From Anodontia alba (taxonomy: Eukaryota; Mollusca; Bivalvia; Lucinida; Lucinidae): DNA of 64,000 nt. Under the pieces are notes generated by a model, which was given only the letters and a program-made list of their open reading frames with translations, searched no databases and had not been told where the DNA came from. Positions 46,381-57,420 of this stretch are shown in pieces (positions within the stretch are counted from its first letter, which is position 1; every line of letters starts with the position of its first letter). A program made the position numbers and the translations under genes. The stretch is from contig OZ024835.1 in assembly GCA_964016985.1 (NCBI GenBank), forward strand, positions 2,363,501 to 2,427,500, in the 5' to 3' direction.

Positions 46381-48540
46381 TGAAAATAAAAGTGGTATCA
46401 ATCACTAGTGAATTGATATCGTATCATTTCACTATAGTGAATGATACGATTTATATTTTCACTCTTCGCTTTGGACGACTTCGGTTTTCTTCACTGTTTC
46501 AGAAGTGGATGTTACCTCCACTTCAGATTTTTGAACACCTCCAACTTCTTTGTTTCTGAACTAAACTATCAAGTGTTGGTATGCATTTTCTTAGTTAGAA
46601 TGTAAGGAACATTATGGTATCAAAATTATTTTGATTCGCCGAAACTTTTTGTTTTTTTGTCTCTCCAGCGGTTCACATGTTAAGCACTGAGCGTCGACGC
46701 CATGACGTTCATGTTTTGTTTGGTGACGTTACTTATGACTCTTTTTCAGTGAATACCATAAAACTTTTCATCTCAGTGCACTTGATATGTGACGACAGTG
46801 TTATCACTCAAAAGGAAAACATTCTGATCTGATCTGGATCTATGCGGTTTGTTCAGTCCTGTTTGTCGATTCATTTACAGTAATTACAGTATTTACGTAG
46901 ACGATACCATTCCGCTTTCATGCTCAATGAATATAAACAGTCAAAACCAAAAAAAATCTGGGTGGCGAGCCTTCAGCACGAAAAAACAAAAAAAACAAAA
47001 AAAAAAAAAAAAAAAAAACTGCAAAAACTATCGAGTAGCGAAACCTCTTCCGGAAAGATGAGAAACCTCTAGTCTGGAAACTGCAAGGAAGCAAACCTCT
47101 GACAACCGTTCAAATCCCTCATTTAAGTTTCCCCTACCAGCGGTGCGCATTTGTAGCACATCATCTGTAAAAGTTTAAACTTGCGTGCTTGACGTAACCC
47201 AAACTTTATTTGAAAGCTATTACTTATTGTATAGTAGTTTGGGGTCATGCCAGCCGATTTTGGCTAGCTTATACATACGACAGCGCTGATCGGAGTAATG
47301 AAGTAGCCCTACCAGTTTTGGGCTGGTTCACGTTATTTCATCAAGCCAAGAATGCACGCTATTAGTAAATTATAGAAAGTAGTCTGCACTAGAGCGAAAA
47401 TGCTCCATTTTAAAGTGAACACTTGGGAAAGGTAATCTGTACTGGGTGCTTTCCACTAAATATTTTCCATAGCCCACAGTAGTAACATTCTGTCCTGTCC
47501 TTTAAAATAAATGTACATATAAATTTACCCGTCTCTCTGTTGTCGATAAAACAAATCTTCCTCATTATTTTTCAATAAAAAAAAAAAGAAACATACACAC
47601 ACAACATGAAGCCCACCGTAGTCGAAAGCCAGATGTGATTGTATTTGTTTACATGCCGGTCTGAACTAAATTTAAAGGTATACTTTTTCATAAGATTAGC
47701 CGAATAAAATTATTCCATAACATTGTTCGCTTCACAGATGTAAATCTGAAACAAACACAGTTTTGTTTTGACTGAAATAGCCTTTTTTTTATATTGAAAT
47801 AAGTTAAATATATATGACCAAAAGAAATTCCTGTAGGTATTTTCTTCTCTTTCAAATCTCCTCCCCAAAAGAGACGAAGTCACATGAATATTTTGTGAAA
47901 TGCTACCTACTGGTCGTATAATTCCGAAGTACGAACTTCAGGACAACATTTTTAACAGCTGAGATCTCTCATTTCAGCCCAACAGACCAGAACTTGTGTC
48001 GATGTATACTATGTAGATCCAGATGAGATGGCTCACAACGAAACATTGTGTTTTTTGATCTGCAGGAATGAAATAATTAATATATGAGCTCCGACATGAG
48101 AAAAGATGTCTTCGAGGTAAAAACAAACAGTTAAGATTCAGATCAGTCAGTGGAGATATATTGTGTGCTCAAGAACTTTGCTATGTTTTACAGTACCCAA
48201 TGATTATAAAAGTAAACATTGAAGGTACTGATCAGACTGCGCGGATGCGTAGGCAGATCTGGGTCTTTGCTATCTGCATATGCTCAAAGACACGTTTTCG
48301 CATGATGCGGCCCAAATATTATTCGTAATGGATGTCTCTGCTGGCTAGTCAAGGAACTGAAATTTTAAAAACAAAGAAGAGTTCCAAAGAAATCATGCCG
48401 TGGTTAGATGTGGTGAGGAGGTACTGCCTGTGTGCATTTGATTGGTACATTTCTAGCCCGCTAGGTCGATAATGGAATAATAATAGGTAAGGAGGGAGGC
48501 TACATAGCTATTTTTGTGACTCGAACTCTGCGTTGCTTTA
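46381..48540. repeat. Family M hairpin (46395-46470), A-tract, I hairpin; otherwise plain
   Basis: M: GTATCAATCACTAGTGAATT and ATCATTTCACTATAGTGAAT. A-tract 46985-47018. I hairpin near 48225-48275 (GATCAGACTGCGCGGATGCG). 47020-48200 holds no recognised feature. Confidence 0.5.
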
Positions 48541-48725
48541 ACCTTTTCATAGGTCACCATAGCTACAGATAAGAGGGGGTATCCACATAATATTTTTCTT
48601 ATTTCTCCACGAAAACATATGTTGTGGGAACTCATTAGAAGCGCCTCGCATATGTTTTCGTGGAGAAGAAAGATATCAGCATTTTTCGGATGAAAAAAGC
48701 GCCTTATCTGTTGCTATGGGTCACC
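48540..48725. mobile_element. Family P MITE with a deleted core
   Basis: CATAGCTACAGATAAGAGG ... GCGCCTTATCTGTTGCTATGG ends; central palindrome cut at AGAAGCGCCTCG-CATATG. Confidence 0.7.
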
Positions 48726-49600
48726 AGACTTTATTTTTTATATCTTTTTTTCGCTTGATTTTCGGCGATAACTTTTTTATTTGTTATTTTGGAAAAACAT
48801 GTCAAGCGAGAAAGTTGTTTTGTAGGACCGGCGTAAACTTCTCCAAAAGATTCCAGCTTCCTACCATTTATACAGTTTCCTCCAATAAGAAGAACAACAT
48901 TCAGCATTGTTTCTATGTCAGAACTTGTCTCACATACCTTTATGATGTAAATAATGCAGGTAAAAAGGTGCTGCAGACGATTATCAATGGAGTCATTGTA
49001 CCGTATAATTCGAGGGATATTGAATACTCTATCTACATACATACTGCATGCTTTTTATAAGCATGTACGTACTTGGATGTTAGTTCATTGACTAAAATGT
49101 TCTGATGTGAGAATTTTTTTCAGTGTGGTTTATGCGCATTGGAAGCAGGTCGGGAAAATTATTGCACTAGAATGTTAATTCATAGACTTTTGTTGCAATA
49201 TCAGTATTCGAAAACCGATCTGAAAACAAAAGTCCAGCTTCATATATCCCATCCAAATTAAATTCAAAGATAATTGTTCTTAACCTTGATTGGTTGACTG
49301 ATTAATTGATTGATTGAAGTTTTGATTATCCATCTTTTTATTTCAATTTCCTCAGCATGTTTCTTTCAGCTCGAAAAATGAGAATAATTATAACTATTTG
49401 GCGTCTACGTCACGCGAAAATACGTGTAAAAATTTTCGAGCATATGCGGATATCCAAGACCAAAATTAGTGCAGGTAAAACTTAGATTGCGCTGTCGATG
49501 GTATGCAATCGCAAAATCCCCACACTCTTTGCCTATCTTGCTCATAGCGTGCTAAACGGACGAATGGACGGAAAAATAATGTTGCTCTCACACACCCTTT
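48726..49600. other. No gene recognised; short inverted relative of 51597-51632
   Basis: ORFs of 103-114 residues on both strands (48716-49060) have no domain. TTCCAGCTTCCTACCATTTA (48850-) is the inverse of a stretch near 51600. Confidence 0.4.
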
Positions 49601-50160
49601 CAGCGAGGGGAAGTCATAAGGCAAGTTTGGCCCGCCGTTGTTCAACTATTGGTTTTTATTTACTCTGGCATACAGTAGAATTAGCCATGAGTACTCGTCT
49701 TTGTTTATTATAGTGATTAATTTGATTTTTATGTTTTCGCTTTGATGCATTGACTGAGTTGGGAGCCTTTATGCGAACCGAATTTTTATGTGTTTCTGTA
49801 TTAAGAGTAGCATCGGGACCCAGGGTGAAGTTAGCTGGCTGTGGAAGTGGTGGTTTGCTCTACTGACCGTTCTAATGCGGTGGTCCCGGTGTTAGTCTTA
49901 CTTATTGTTGCTTTGTGGTTTATTCTACGGGGCGATTTGTTGTATGTCTTTCCGTGTGTCATTTTGTTCTTGTGTTTTTCAGTCCTTTTAGTATTGCGAT
50001 TACCTCTCCTGGGGAAGAGAGAGCTAATCTTAGTGCTTTTCGTACGTTTGTTCGGTTTGTGCTTGTTTAGATTTGTCGGTTTCCTCTTCCTCTTGGGGTC
50101 TGGGAAGGGCTGCGGTTTGTGATTGTGGCACCCCCTGGACTTTTCGCTTACCTTTTTTTG
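49601..50160 (+). repeat. Family Q repeat, copy 2
   Basis: Colinear with 44386-44896: ATTTACTCTGGCATACAG, GACCGTTCTAATGCGGTGGT, GGGGAAGAGAGAGCTAATCT, then the TGCGGTTTGTGATTGTGGCA end. The apparent 86-98 residue ORFs on it are repeat artefacts. Confidence 0.7.
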
Positions 50161-50376
50161 GTTAAATTCTGCCCAGTGGTTTAGGAGACAGCGTGACGGA
50201 CGGAAGAACAGAGGCGTTCACAATATCCCTAACACAAAAGCGTGGGTATAACTACTTGATACCATTGATTGTATAGACAGGCAACATAGATCCAGGTAAG
50301 ACTAGTTGCACAGTATTGCCTGAATAACCGTATTTCTACATTCAAACATGTAAAACAAATTGTATTGTGTCCTTTC

Positions 50377-50660
50377 TGTTTGCCCGGTGTTAGTCTTACT
50401 CTTTGTTGCTTCGTGGTTTATTCTACGAGGCGATTTGTTGTATGTCTTTCCGTGTGTCATTTTGTTCTTGTGTTTTTCAGTCCTTTTAGTATTGCGATTA
50501 CCTCTCCTGGGGAAGAGAGAGCTAATCTTAATGCTTTTCGTACGTTTGTTCGGTTTGTGCTTGTTTAGATTTGTCGGTTTCCTCTTCCTCATGGGGTCTG
50601 GGAAGGGCTGCGGTTTGTGATTGTGGCACTCCCTGGACTTTTCTCTTAACTTTTCTTTTA
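50377..50660 (+). repeat. Family Q repeat, copy 3 (3' part)
   Basis: Nearly identical to 49885-50155 (only a few differences), hence recent. Starts at CCGGTGTTAGTCTTACTCTT. Confidence 0.75.
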
Positions 50661-50940
50661 ACTTTAAGATGACATATCCTTATCCTAATGGTATCTCAAT
50701 GCTATGAGGAGGGTCAATTTATGCTTATGTTAACTGTTAATCTCCACAAATGATTGAGTGGCAGTGTGAAGGTAAGGGTCTGTTGTACTTGCAGCAGGTA
50801 GGGGAAATGTTGCTGCATTGCTAGTATTTCTGCCATTTGAGTTTCACCTTATTTGTTATCCTCTTCTAATTTTGTTATCCTCTTGCTCTCGTGTACTAGC
50901 TATAGAGTCCCTTTTATCTATTTCTCTGGGAGACGGCACA
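50661..50940. other. No feature recognised
   Basis: Includes CTCTCGTGTACTAGCTATAG and TCTCTGGGAGACGGCACA, the latter like the H family border. Confidence 0.4.
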
Positions 50941-51219
50941 CATCACGAAAACATGCCTATATAATTTTGACCCCCTTAAACCCCACTTTTGTATAGTAAA
51001 ACTGGGGTTTACAGGGGTATACATTATTTTTCTTATTTCTGCTCAAAACATAGATTGTAGGTATTCGTTAGAACCGCCTCGTCGAGGCGGTTCTAACAAG
51101 TACCCACAATCTATGTTTTGAGCAGAAATATGAAAAAATTTGGAATTTTTCATCTGAAAACTTTCATATTTTTGGTGGTAAAATTTTCAGTATATTTGAA
51201 TAGGCGTGTTCTCGTAATG
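50941..51219. mobile_element. Family F MITE, copy F10
   Basis: The best-preserved copy: CATCACGAAAACATGCC to GTTCTCGTAATG, 279 bp, core GAACCGCCTCGTCGAGGCGG. Confidence 0.83.
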
Positions 51220-51939
51220 AAATGAAACACAAGCCTTAAAAACACGGTGGTTGAATGGCGCGACCAAATGTCCTCGAATATATATTCGATGTTTTTTTTT
51301 ATTATTCATTTACAACTTATTTCATCAGATGAACTCATTTAAGCATGTTCACATTCGCTTTAAGTACGACACATATAACGCCCATAGGTATTTTGTATCT
51401 AGTTAGGCAGTTCTGTACTGTATGCACAGAAAAAGATCCGATTTCATATCTATCAACCCTCAATACTGCTTGACTGAACAACAATACCTGCCCTTCAACC
51501 TTTTCTCTTATCTTTTTTTGAGGTGAAACTGGCAAATGCGGGGCTTATCAAGATAGATTTTTTCGTCTAAAACAGAAAAATCGAAAATGTGCATCGAATA
51601 GGAGGAAAATGTATAAATGGTAGGGAGCTGGAACCTTAGTTTGTGCGTCTGTGGTTTCATGTGTGGTGTAGGTTTTGTCATCGTTTGTTCCTCATCTTTC
51701 CTTCTTTTGCTGCCCGGGAATACTGTGATTCGTGATTGTAGCATTACCTGGGTATCTTCACTTATTTTTACTTAAAAATACGGCAATAACCTGTCCACAT
51801 GAAGAAACTTTGCATCCTCGGCTATCAAAAAATGCGCCCAGTGAAGATTCAGATCAGATTGCTGGTGCACATGTTCGAGGTACATTATCTCACGTTGTGG
51901 CTCAGATGTTCCCTGCGAATCTAAGTATCTGTGCTCTCC
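51220..51939. other. Region upstream of the CXorf38-like gene
   Basis: Q-like traces (CCTTTTCTCTTATCTTTTTT at 51498) and an I-type fragment near 51838-51900. Could hold a non-coding first exon; none could be identified. Confidence 0.35.
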
Positions 51940-52175
51940 TGGGCCCAGTTTTTCAAAGCGTCGTTAGCTTAACGACCTCGTTAAGGGTCATTTCGTTAAC
52001 TGTTTTAGCGCATTCAATATACAATATTCTGATATTATTTGCTAAAAAAATGTGCTGCAAAAGCTACTCACATTTTTTCAGCAAAAAATTTCAGCATATT
52101 TGCGTATCATTCGATGTAAATTTAAACGAATCGTTAACTAACGACGTCGTTAGCTTTGAACAACTGGGCCTTGAA
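51940..52175. mobile_element. Palindromic MITE family L, copy 2
   Basis: GGGCCCAGTTTTTCAAAGCG ... GCTTTGAACAACTGGGCC. The 181-residue ORF 51732-52277 crosses it and is not a gene. Confidence 0.72.
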
Positions 52176-52567
52176 GTAACATTAGAGCCTAGGTTATCCA
52201 AAGAGCGTACAGCAAAGACTTTAATCTGCCTCGAAGTATCTTTTCCAAGTGATTTCTGTAAAAGAACTCGGAATTGACACAACTTAAAAAATTACCTTAC
52301 GACAAGACTGAGATCAACCTATGCATCCACGCATAGCCAAGGTTACAAAGTTTCTTTACGCGGACTGCAAAGATTATGATCAGATTGCGCGGATATGAAA
52401 ATATCTGTATCACTGCGTTGAAAGTACTAAATATTGCATTTAAATGACAGCTAATTTTTATTGAAAGAAGCAGTAATTCAAAACAATTGACAAAACTGAA
52501 AATAGTCAAGTCCTATTTTAAGTCCACTTTTACTTTGCAGATTGGATCAACAGTGCCAGATAGCAGC

Positions 52568-54542
52568 ATGGCAGCCCTGAGTGTGCGCTTACAAGGTCAA
52601 GATTACTGCCGTTGGGTAAAAGCTGGACTCTGCCTAACTCTTGTCAAGGAAGGTTTGGAAGCTTTTGCATACGATAAAAGCAAAGAACTACATGAAGCTG
52701 TGTTGGTTCAGCTTCGTAATTCCGGAAATCCGTCTGCCAGCAGTGTGTGCAGCACAGCATGTGTATGTTTGAACAAATCATCCAAGTCATGGGAAGTGAT
52801 ATGCGGCTGTTCCAACTGCAATGCATACCTTCACGAACTGTACAAGCACCGTTGCCTAACTTTGGGAAGAAACAGGAACCAGCCTTTCAGCTTTCGTCAA
52901 CATAACTTTTACAATACTGATATACAAGGTTGGCCAACAGATCCTTGGCAGTTAGCAAAGCTGTTTATGAACCCTGGACAGAAAATTTCTGTAAACAACC
53001 CAAAAGACACAGATTTAAGCGGGATTTTGAATTTCATAGATCACTGCGTAACTGCCAGGCAGGATATACAGAATACTGAGAATATTGCTAAGGTAATACA
53101 TTGTAATGAATCTAAATGAAATTGAAATATTGTTTGTTATGGGAAGTCAGTATGTTCAAACAGAGTTCCCAACTTCAACTTGTGAGTTGGTCTTCAGACC
53201 TCTTCAGTGTTTCAGAAGGTGCGCCTGACTATCAATTAATAGACAGGCTCATTGTGGTCCTGTTTGTTATTTTATAGCATTCGGGCTTCAAATCGCCATT
53301 GAGCCATTAACTTTGTTTCATCGTAATGTTTGTGATAATAGTTTCACTGTGCTGTTTCACTAATGAGCTAGAGGACACATATGCGGACCAAACGTAAACT
53401 TGTAATTTTGAACTGCATGAGAATGAACTTAGGGTTTTGCCGAGTAAGACTGATTTAACTCCCTAGTAGCTTTTCTACTGACTGTTTCAAGGCGGTTCCT
53501 CTGTTGCATTCTTTTCTTCTTTTATTGTTCGTATCAAGCGGAGTTTGTACAAATTCTCCTCAAAGCAGGTAAGAAACACCTTGCACAACAATTCATTTTC
53601 ACCTACAGATATATAGATGATGCATTGTCTTTGAAAAACACAAATTTTGCAGAGTATTTGGAATTCATCTATCCACGTGAACTTGAAATAAAGGAAGCAA
53701 TGGAGACTGCAGCCTCCTCCTCATACTTGGATTGTTATCTCTACAGTGACAATGGAAAGCTTACTACTATTATTGAGTAATATCCTTTCTGCACCAGCAG
53801 ACGGCGTTAACGTTTCACATTTAATCCGTTATGCCAGAGCCTGTTCAAATTATCAGGACTTCATTGAGCGTGAGAAAGTGCTCACTACAAAGTTGTTGAG
53901 CCAAGGGTATCAAAAAACCAAACTGTTGGCAACACTTAAGAAGTTCTATGGGAGACATCATGATCTGGTAAATCCCTACAATAGGGCAGTTTCCAGAATT
54001 GTTTCTAATGTTTTTGCCAATGACGAGCCATAATTAGACTTCCAAAATCCAGGACATACGCTTCTACCGACATTTCCTTTGCTCAGGTCTATGGGTATGG
54101 TGGGCGAAGCTTGATTACCAAGTAATGCTTACTATCCACGGACACCTGATTACACCCTGTATTCTGGGCTCCATGCCTGTTGAACATTCTGATTCGTCAT
54201 TCGTTTGCGGATTTATGAGTTTGTATTATGGCTTGGGTACCATGACCTCAACTACTTACATTTATGTTTTAGGTTCGAGACAGCAGAAACCGTATCATGC
54301 ATTCCTCCGCCTTAACAATGACACAAGATGAATTCAAAATGCTCAGTGACGCTATGGTAGAGCTGCTGGAAGACAAGTTAGTTCTTCTGGGAATGTCCGA
54401 CGCCCGACAGGCTTCCGATCGTATTAAAGAGGTACTGGCGTCTTTCTCTCTCAGTGGTATAAGCGGAGGTTCGGGATTTGGCAAACTATTAAGCAAAAAC
54501 ATGTCAGAGCAAACTGCATTCTTTAGGAACACTACCAAATAG
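52568..54542 (+). CDS. CXorf38-like: CXorf38-like protein (DUF4559 plus HEPN-type motif), 2 exons
   Basis: Seen: CDS = 52568..53092, 54273..54542, 264 residues. Exon 1 follows an acceptor at 52539-52540 (TTTACTTTGCAG), so a non-coding 5' exon is likely upstream; the ATG at 52568 is the first in the exon. Exon 1 ends GCTAAG|GTAATA and exon 2 begins after ATGTTTTAG, both phase 0. Residues 10-140 show the DUF4559 pattern: YCRWVKAGLCLTLVKEGLEA at 13-32, a Cys cluster (C61, C65, C67, C79, C81, C84, C96) and WPTDPWQLAKLFM at 122-134. Exon 2 opens with VRDSRNRIMHSS, carrying R180-N-x3-H185, the HEPN active-site type motif. Known: CXorf38 and the DZIP3 N-terminal region share this module; HEPN domains are often RNA-binding or RNase-like. 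Inferred: an intracellular, possibly immune-related RNA-sensing or ubiquitin-associated protein. Human CXorf38 is slightly longer. Confidence 0.82.
53093..54272 (+). other. Intron of the CXorf38-like gene
   Basis: 1180 nt, GT-AG. Its second half (about 53550-54262) is a dead retroelement copy (separate entry) that reaches to within roughly 10-20 nt of the acceptor, so the branch point or pyrimidine tract may be element-derived. The first 450 nt hold nothing recognisable. Confidence 0.6.
53549..54262 (+). pseudogene. Reverse transcriptase remnant with YIDD box, copy 2
   Basis: A frame from about 53550 reads RT palm residues with YIDD at 53610-53621, then FAEYLEFIYPRELEIK and SYLDCYL. It breaks at an in-frame stop near 53778 with material missing, and resumes at 53746-54033 (LIRYARACSNYQDFIE, KLLSQGYQKTKLLATLKKFYG) to a natural-looking stop at 54033. 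A non-coding tail of about 230 nt follows, shared with the copy at 45372-45925. The layout (palm, thumb, then an extension) suits an invertebrate non-LTR or Penelope-like element, but the class is not certain. Clearly inactive. Confidence 0.65.
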
Positions 54543-55439
54543 AAAAAGGGAAAATCTGCAACGTAGGATTAGTACAGTAAGAAATTAAAATGTCTCAGTG
54601 TTTTGGTAAATAATTGGTATATTGTAACCATTACGAAAACACACCAATTCAGATATATTGAAAATTTCACCACCAAAACTGAAAGTTTTCAGATAAAAAT
54701 TCTGATTTTTTTTCATATTTCTGCTCAAAACATAGATTGTGGGTACTCGTTAGAACCGCATCGGCAAGGCTCTTATAACGAGTACCCACAATCTATGTTT
54801 TTAGTAAAGTAAGAAAAATCATGTATACCCCTGTAAACCCCAGTTTTACTATATAAAAGTGGGGTTTAAGCATGCTAAAGAGTTCAAAATTATATAGGCA
54901 TGTTTTCGTGATGGCATTTGTCATACAGTCGTATATTCTGTAATATTCAATGATTCTATAATTGGACCGATAAGGTCCATATCAGACTGCGCATGCACAG
55001 TCTGATCAGGGCTGCAGTCCGCACAAATGCTCCACATCAGAAGTTTCCAGAATTTTCCAGAACCTAATTGGTCAAATAAATATTTTCCTAAAGATTTATT
55101 AGCTGCGTTATATGAAAATGTTCGCCGTAGCACACGCGGACAGTGAAGTGCCGGATTACCTGCATGGTTTGATCTGGGTTTAGCTGTCCGCTTACGGACT
55201 AGTTGTATACTATATGATATATATTGAAGGGTCTCAGCAAATCATATGGCTGATCTGGGTAAATAAATAAATAAATAGATAAATAAATAGATAAATTAAA
55301 TAATACATAAGCGTGAAAATTATGCGGTATGTATCAGGTGGTTTCGTCCTAAGTGCATTTATTACATGTATCTATACTGAACGAAAAAAAAAATAAACAT
55401 AGGGTAAAGTTTGATCAGATTTTAAGTAATTTTATCCTG
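54543..55439. mobile_element. Family F MITE (54629-54913, reverse), I hairpin and AAATAAAT microsatellite
   Basis: F11 has CATTACGAAAACACACC ... TTTTCGTGATG ends, core degraded (GAACCGCATCGGCAAGGCTC). I hairpin 54968-55015. Microsatellite 55260-55300. Confidence 0.75.
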
Positions 55440-56190
55440 TCAGACGTTAAAGGGAGACAAGATGTGTTGTCGACCGACCGTGGTCAGGACTGTCTTTGGT
55501 ACTCACCATCGCTCCGTTCACTCCGGAACTGTGTGAAATCAATCATGCGAGACTGGTCCATATATCGGTCCGCCGCTGACTCAGGCATGCCGCATGGGTC
55601 GTATGGCGTTGCACATGCTCCAAGAAGATTTCCGATGAGGCAGTGGGCACGGGTCCTTTTTACTGACTAGTCCCGTTTTACTTGTTTTCGCCCAGTTGGT
55701 CGACGTCGCGTGGAGAACGCTTCGCCGACGGTTGTGTTGGCCAGAGAAATAGATTATGGCGCGGTTCTGTTATGATCTGGGGAGGTATTTCTCATGTCGT
55801 AAAATTACACTTGATTTTGACAGCGGTCAATTTAACAGCAGTAAAGTACAGCGATAAAATCCTACGTTGCAGTCGCTTATGTGCAGCAACATCATTTGAT
55901 TTTTTCAGCATGATAATGGCCGGCCCTAAGCATCAACCATATCATTATCCAACTCGATTGGCCACCATACATTGCATATTTGTCCCCGAATGAACATCTG
56001 TGGGACGAACTGGACATAAGTGTACGGAAGAGCCGTAATATCCCAACCACTCTTACCTTGTTGAGAAATGCATTGCTAGCAGAATGAAACAGCATTCAAA
56101 TGAGGCGAATGAATGCGTTAATGAACATGCAGAGGAGAATAAGGGCGGCAACAGCGGCGAGAAAGAGGCACACCAGATGCTGATTAATTA
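55440..56190 (+). pseudogene. Tc1/mariner-type transposase remnant
   Basis: Frame-hopping translation recovers the pattern of a Tc1-family transposase: VLFTD-x-SRFTCFRP-x-GRRR near 55655-55700, GGSVMIWGGISH near 55762-55797, VQQHHLIF near 55885, WPPY and LSPNEHLWDELD near 55960-56015, then ALMNMQRRIRAA to about 56170. At least four stops or frameshifts break it, so it is dead. Terminal repeats were not identified. The DDE triad cannot be placed reliably across the breaks. Confidence 0.78.
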
Positions 56191-57096
56191 CGTTGACTTT
56201 CTCTACTTTCTTTCTTTTCTCTACTGTAGCTGGTGTTGTGTCGTGTGGCGGCCATAAAACGTCTCCCCGTACATCATCATAGTGCAGGTTATATTTTATT
56301 TCCTTTGGGATCATTGAGCCCTTTCTGGTTATTTTGAAAATCGAATACCGCTTAAGCCGGCGCTAGAGGGCGTATGTAGCCTCGCAAACTGCAGTGTTGC
56401 ATATGAAGAGAATCAATCAAACCGAGTCTCCAATTTTCGTTAATTTTTGTGGTTTTTGTTTCCAAAGGCAATCCTTTTTTTTACTTTTATTTCATTTACA
56501 GTTAGGGGAGACGTTCCAATGCGCTTCAATTACTAAGGAGGTTTTAGTCACAAACTAATGAATTTTCGGAAAATTGCTCAGTAAAGACGTTTCTTTAAAA
56601 CCATCTGAAAATATTTAAGATGCCTTTTAAAACATTATCTAATTACAACGTAAAGGTTTATCCTACAGTATATATACATTTGCAAGGCTTTGCCTTCTAC
56701 AATGGACCACTAAGATTATCTGCTAAGATGAAACAATATTAAGTGTATGTATGGAGAGACGTTTTACGGCCGCCGCGCAGCATAAACACAACAAATGTGG
56801 ATGCAAAAATTAAATGAAGATAACAAGGAAATGCCTGTTGCCACTGTATCAACTAAAACAGAGTACCTGCCCAGTGGCAGATAGCGTTTATATAATGTCG
56901 CATTAACATTGAATCACTGTCATAACGTTTATACACATTAACGTCGATTAATGTCATGAGTTTATACTACGTCGTATTAACGTCAATGCAACGTCATGAG
57001 GTTATAAACGTCACATTAACTTCGATGCATTGATGTTAATGTGACATTATATAAACGTGATGTGCCCACTGGGACGTTTGTTCTACATCAATCCAG
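56191..57096. repeat. Spacer between transposase remnant and NACHT gene; palindrome N2
   Basis: 56225-56285 GCGGCCATAAAACGTCTCCC as at 36029. N2 56872-57075: CCCAGTGGCAGATAGCG ... GTGCCCACTGGG with several AACGTCGAT/TTAATGTC arms. 56340-56870 plain; any 5' UTR exon is unidentified. Confidence 0.55.
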
Positions 57097-57126
57097 GTTC
57101 AAAGGTCAACATTCCACATTACGAAG

Positions 57127-57315
57127 ATGGATGAAGGCCTTGTCTTAAGTGATGAGACTTCGGAACTACAACACTGGAACGAACTTGTGCAACAAGACGT
57201 CAGACACATTCAAGCCTGCCTCCATGAAGTGCAGAACAATGGTGATGAAGATGCAACAAGTATGGGCGACGCTCTGAAGAAGGAAATAATGTGGCGAGAG
57301 CAAGAGCTGCAAAAT
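57127..57315 (+). CDS. NACHT gene, first recognised exon
   Basis: 63 codons from the ATG. The exon probably begins at 57097, after an AATCCAG acceptor, and is open in the same frame from there (phase 0). Ends CAA AAT|GTAAGC. Acidic and Gln-rich; no known domain. Confidence 0.7.
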
Positions 57316-57389
57316 GTAAGCATCAAGACATTACATTAAGCAGAAGAAAGTAAAAAAAAAAAAACGTACCTTTACTAAGATATGAATTC

Positions 57390-57420
<31 letters not shown>

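Noticed and set aside
49841..50122. Hydrophobic ORFs in 49.8-50.6 kb resembling a membrane protein
   Set aside because: They are the same family Q repeat translated at two sites; T-rich repeat DNA gives Leu/Phe/Val-rich chance peptides.
51732..52277. 181-residue ORF, the longest complete ORF after the main exons
   Set aside because: It runs across a palindromic MITE (51940-52175) and an I-type fragment; the translation has no domain and includes inverted-repeat peptides.
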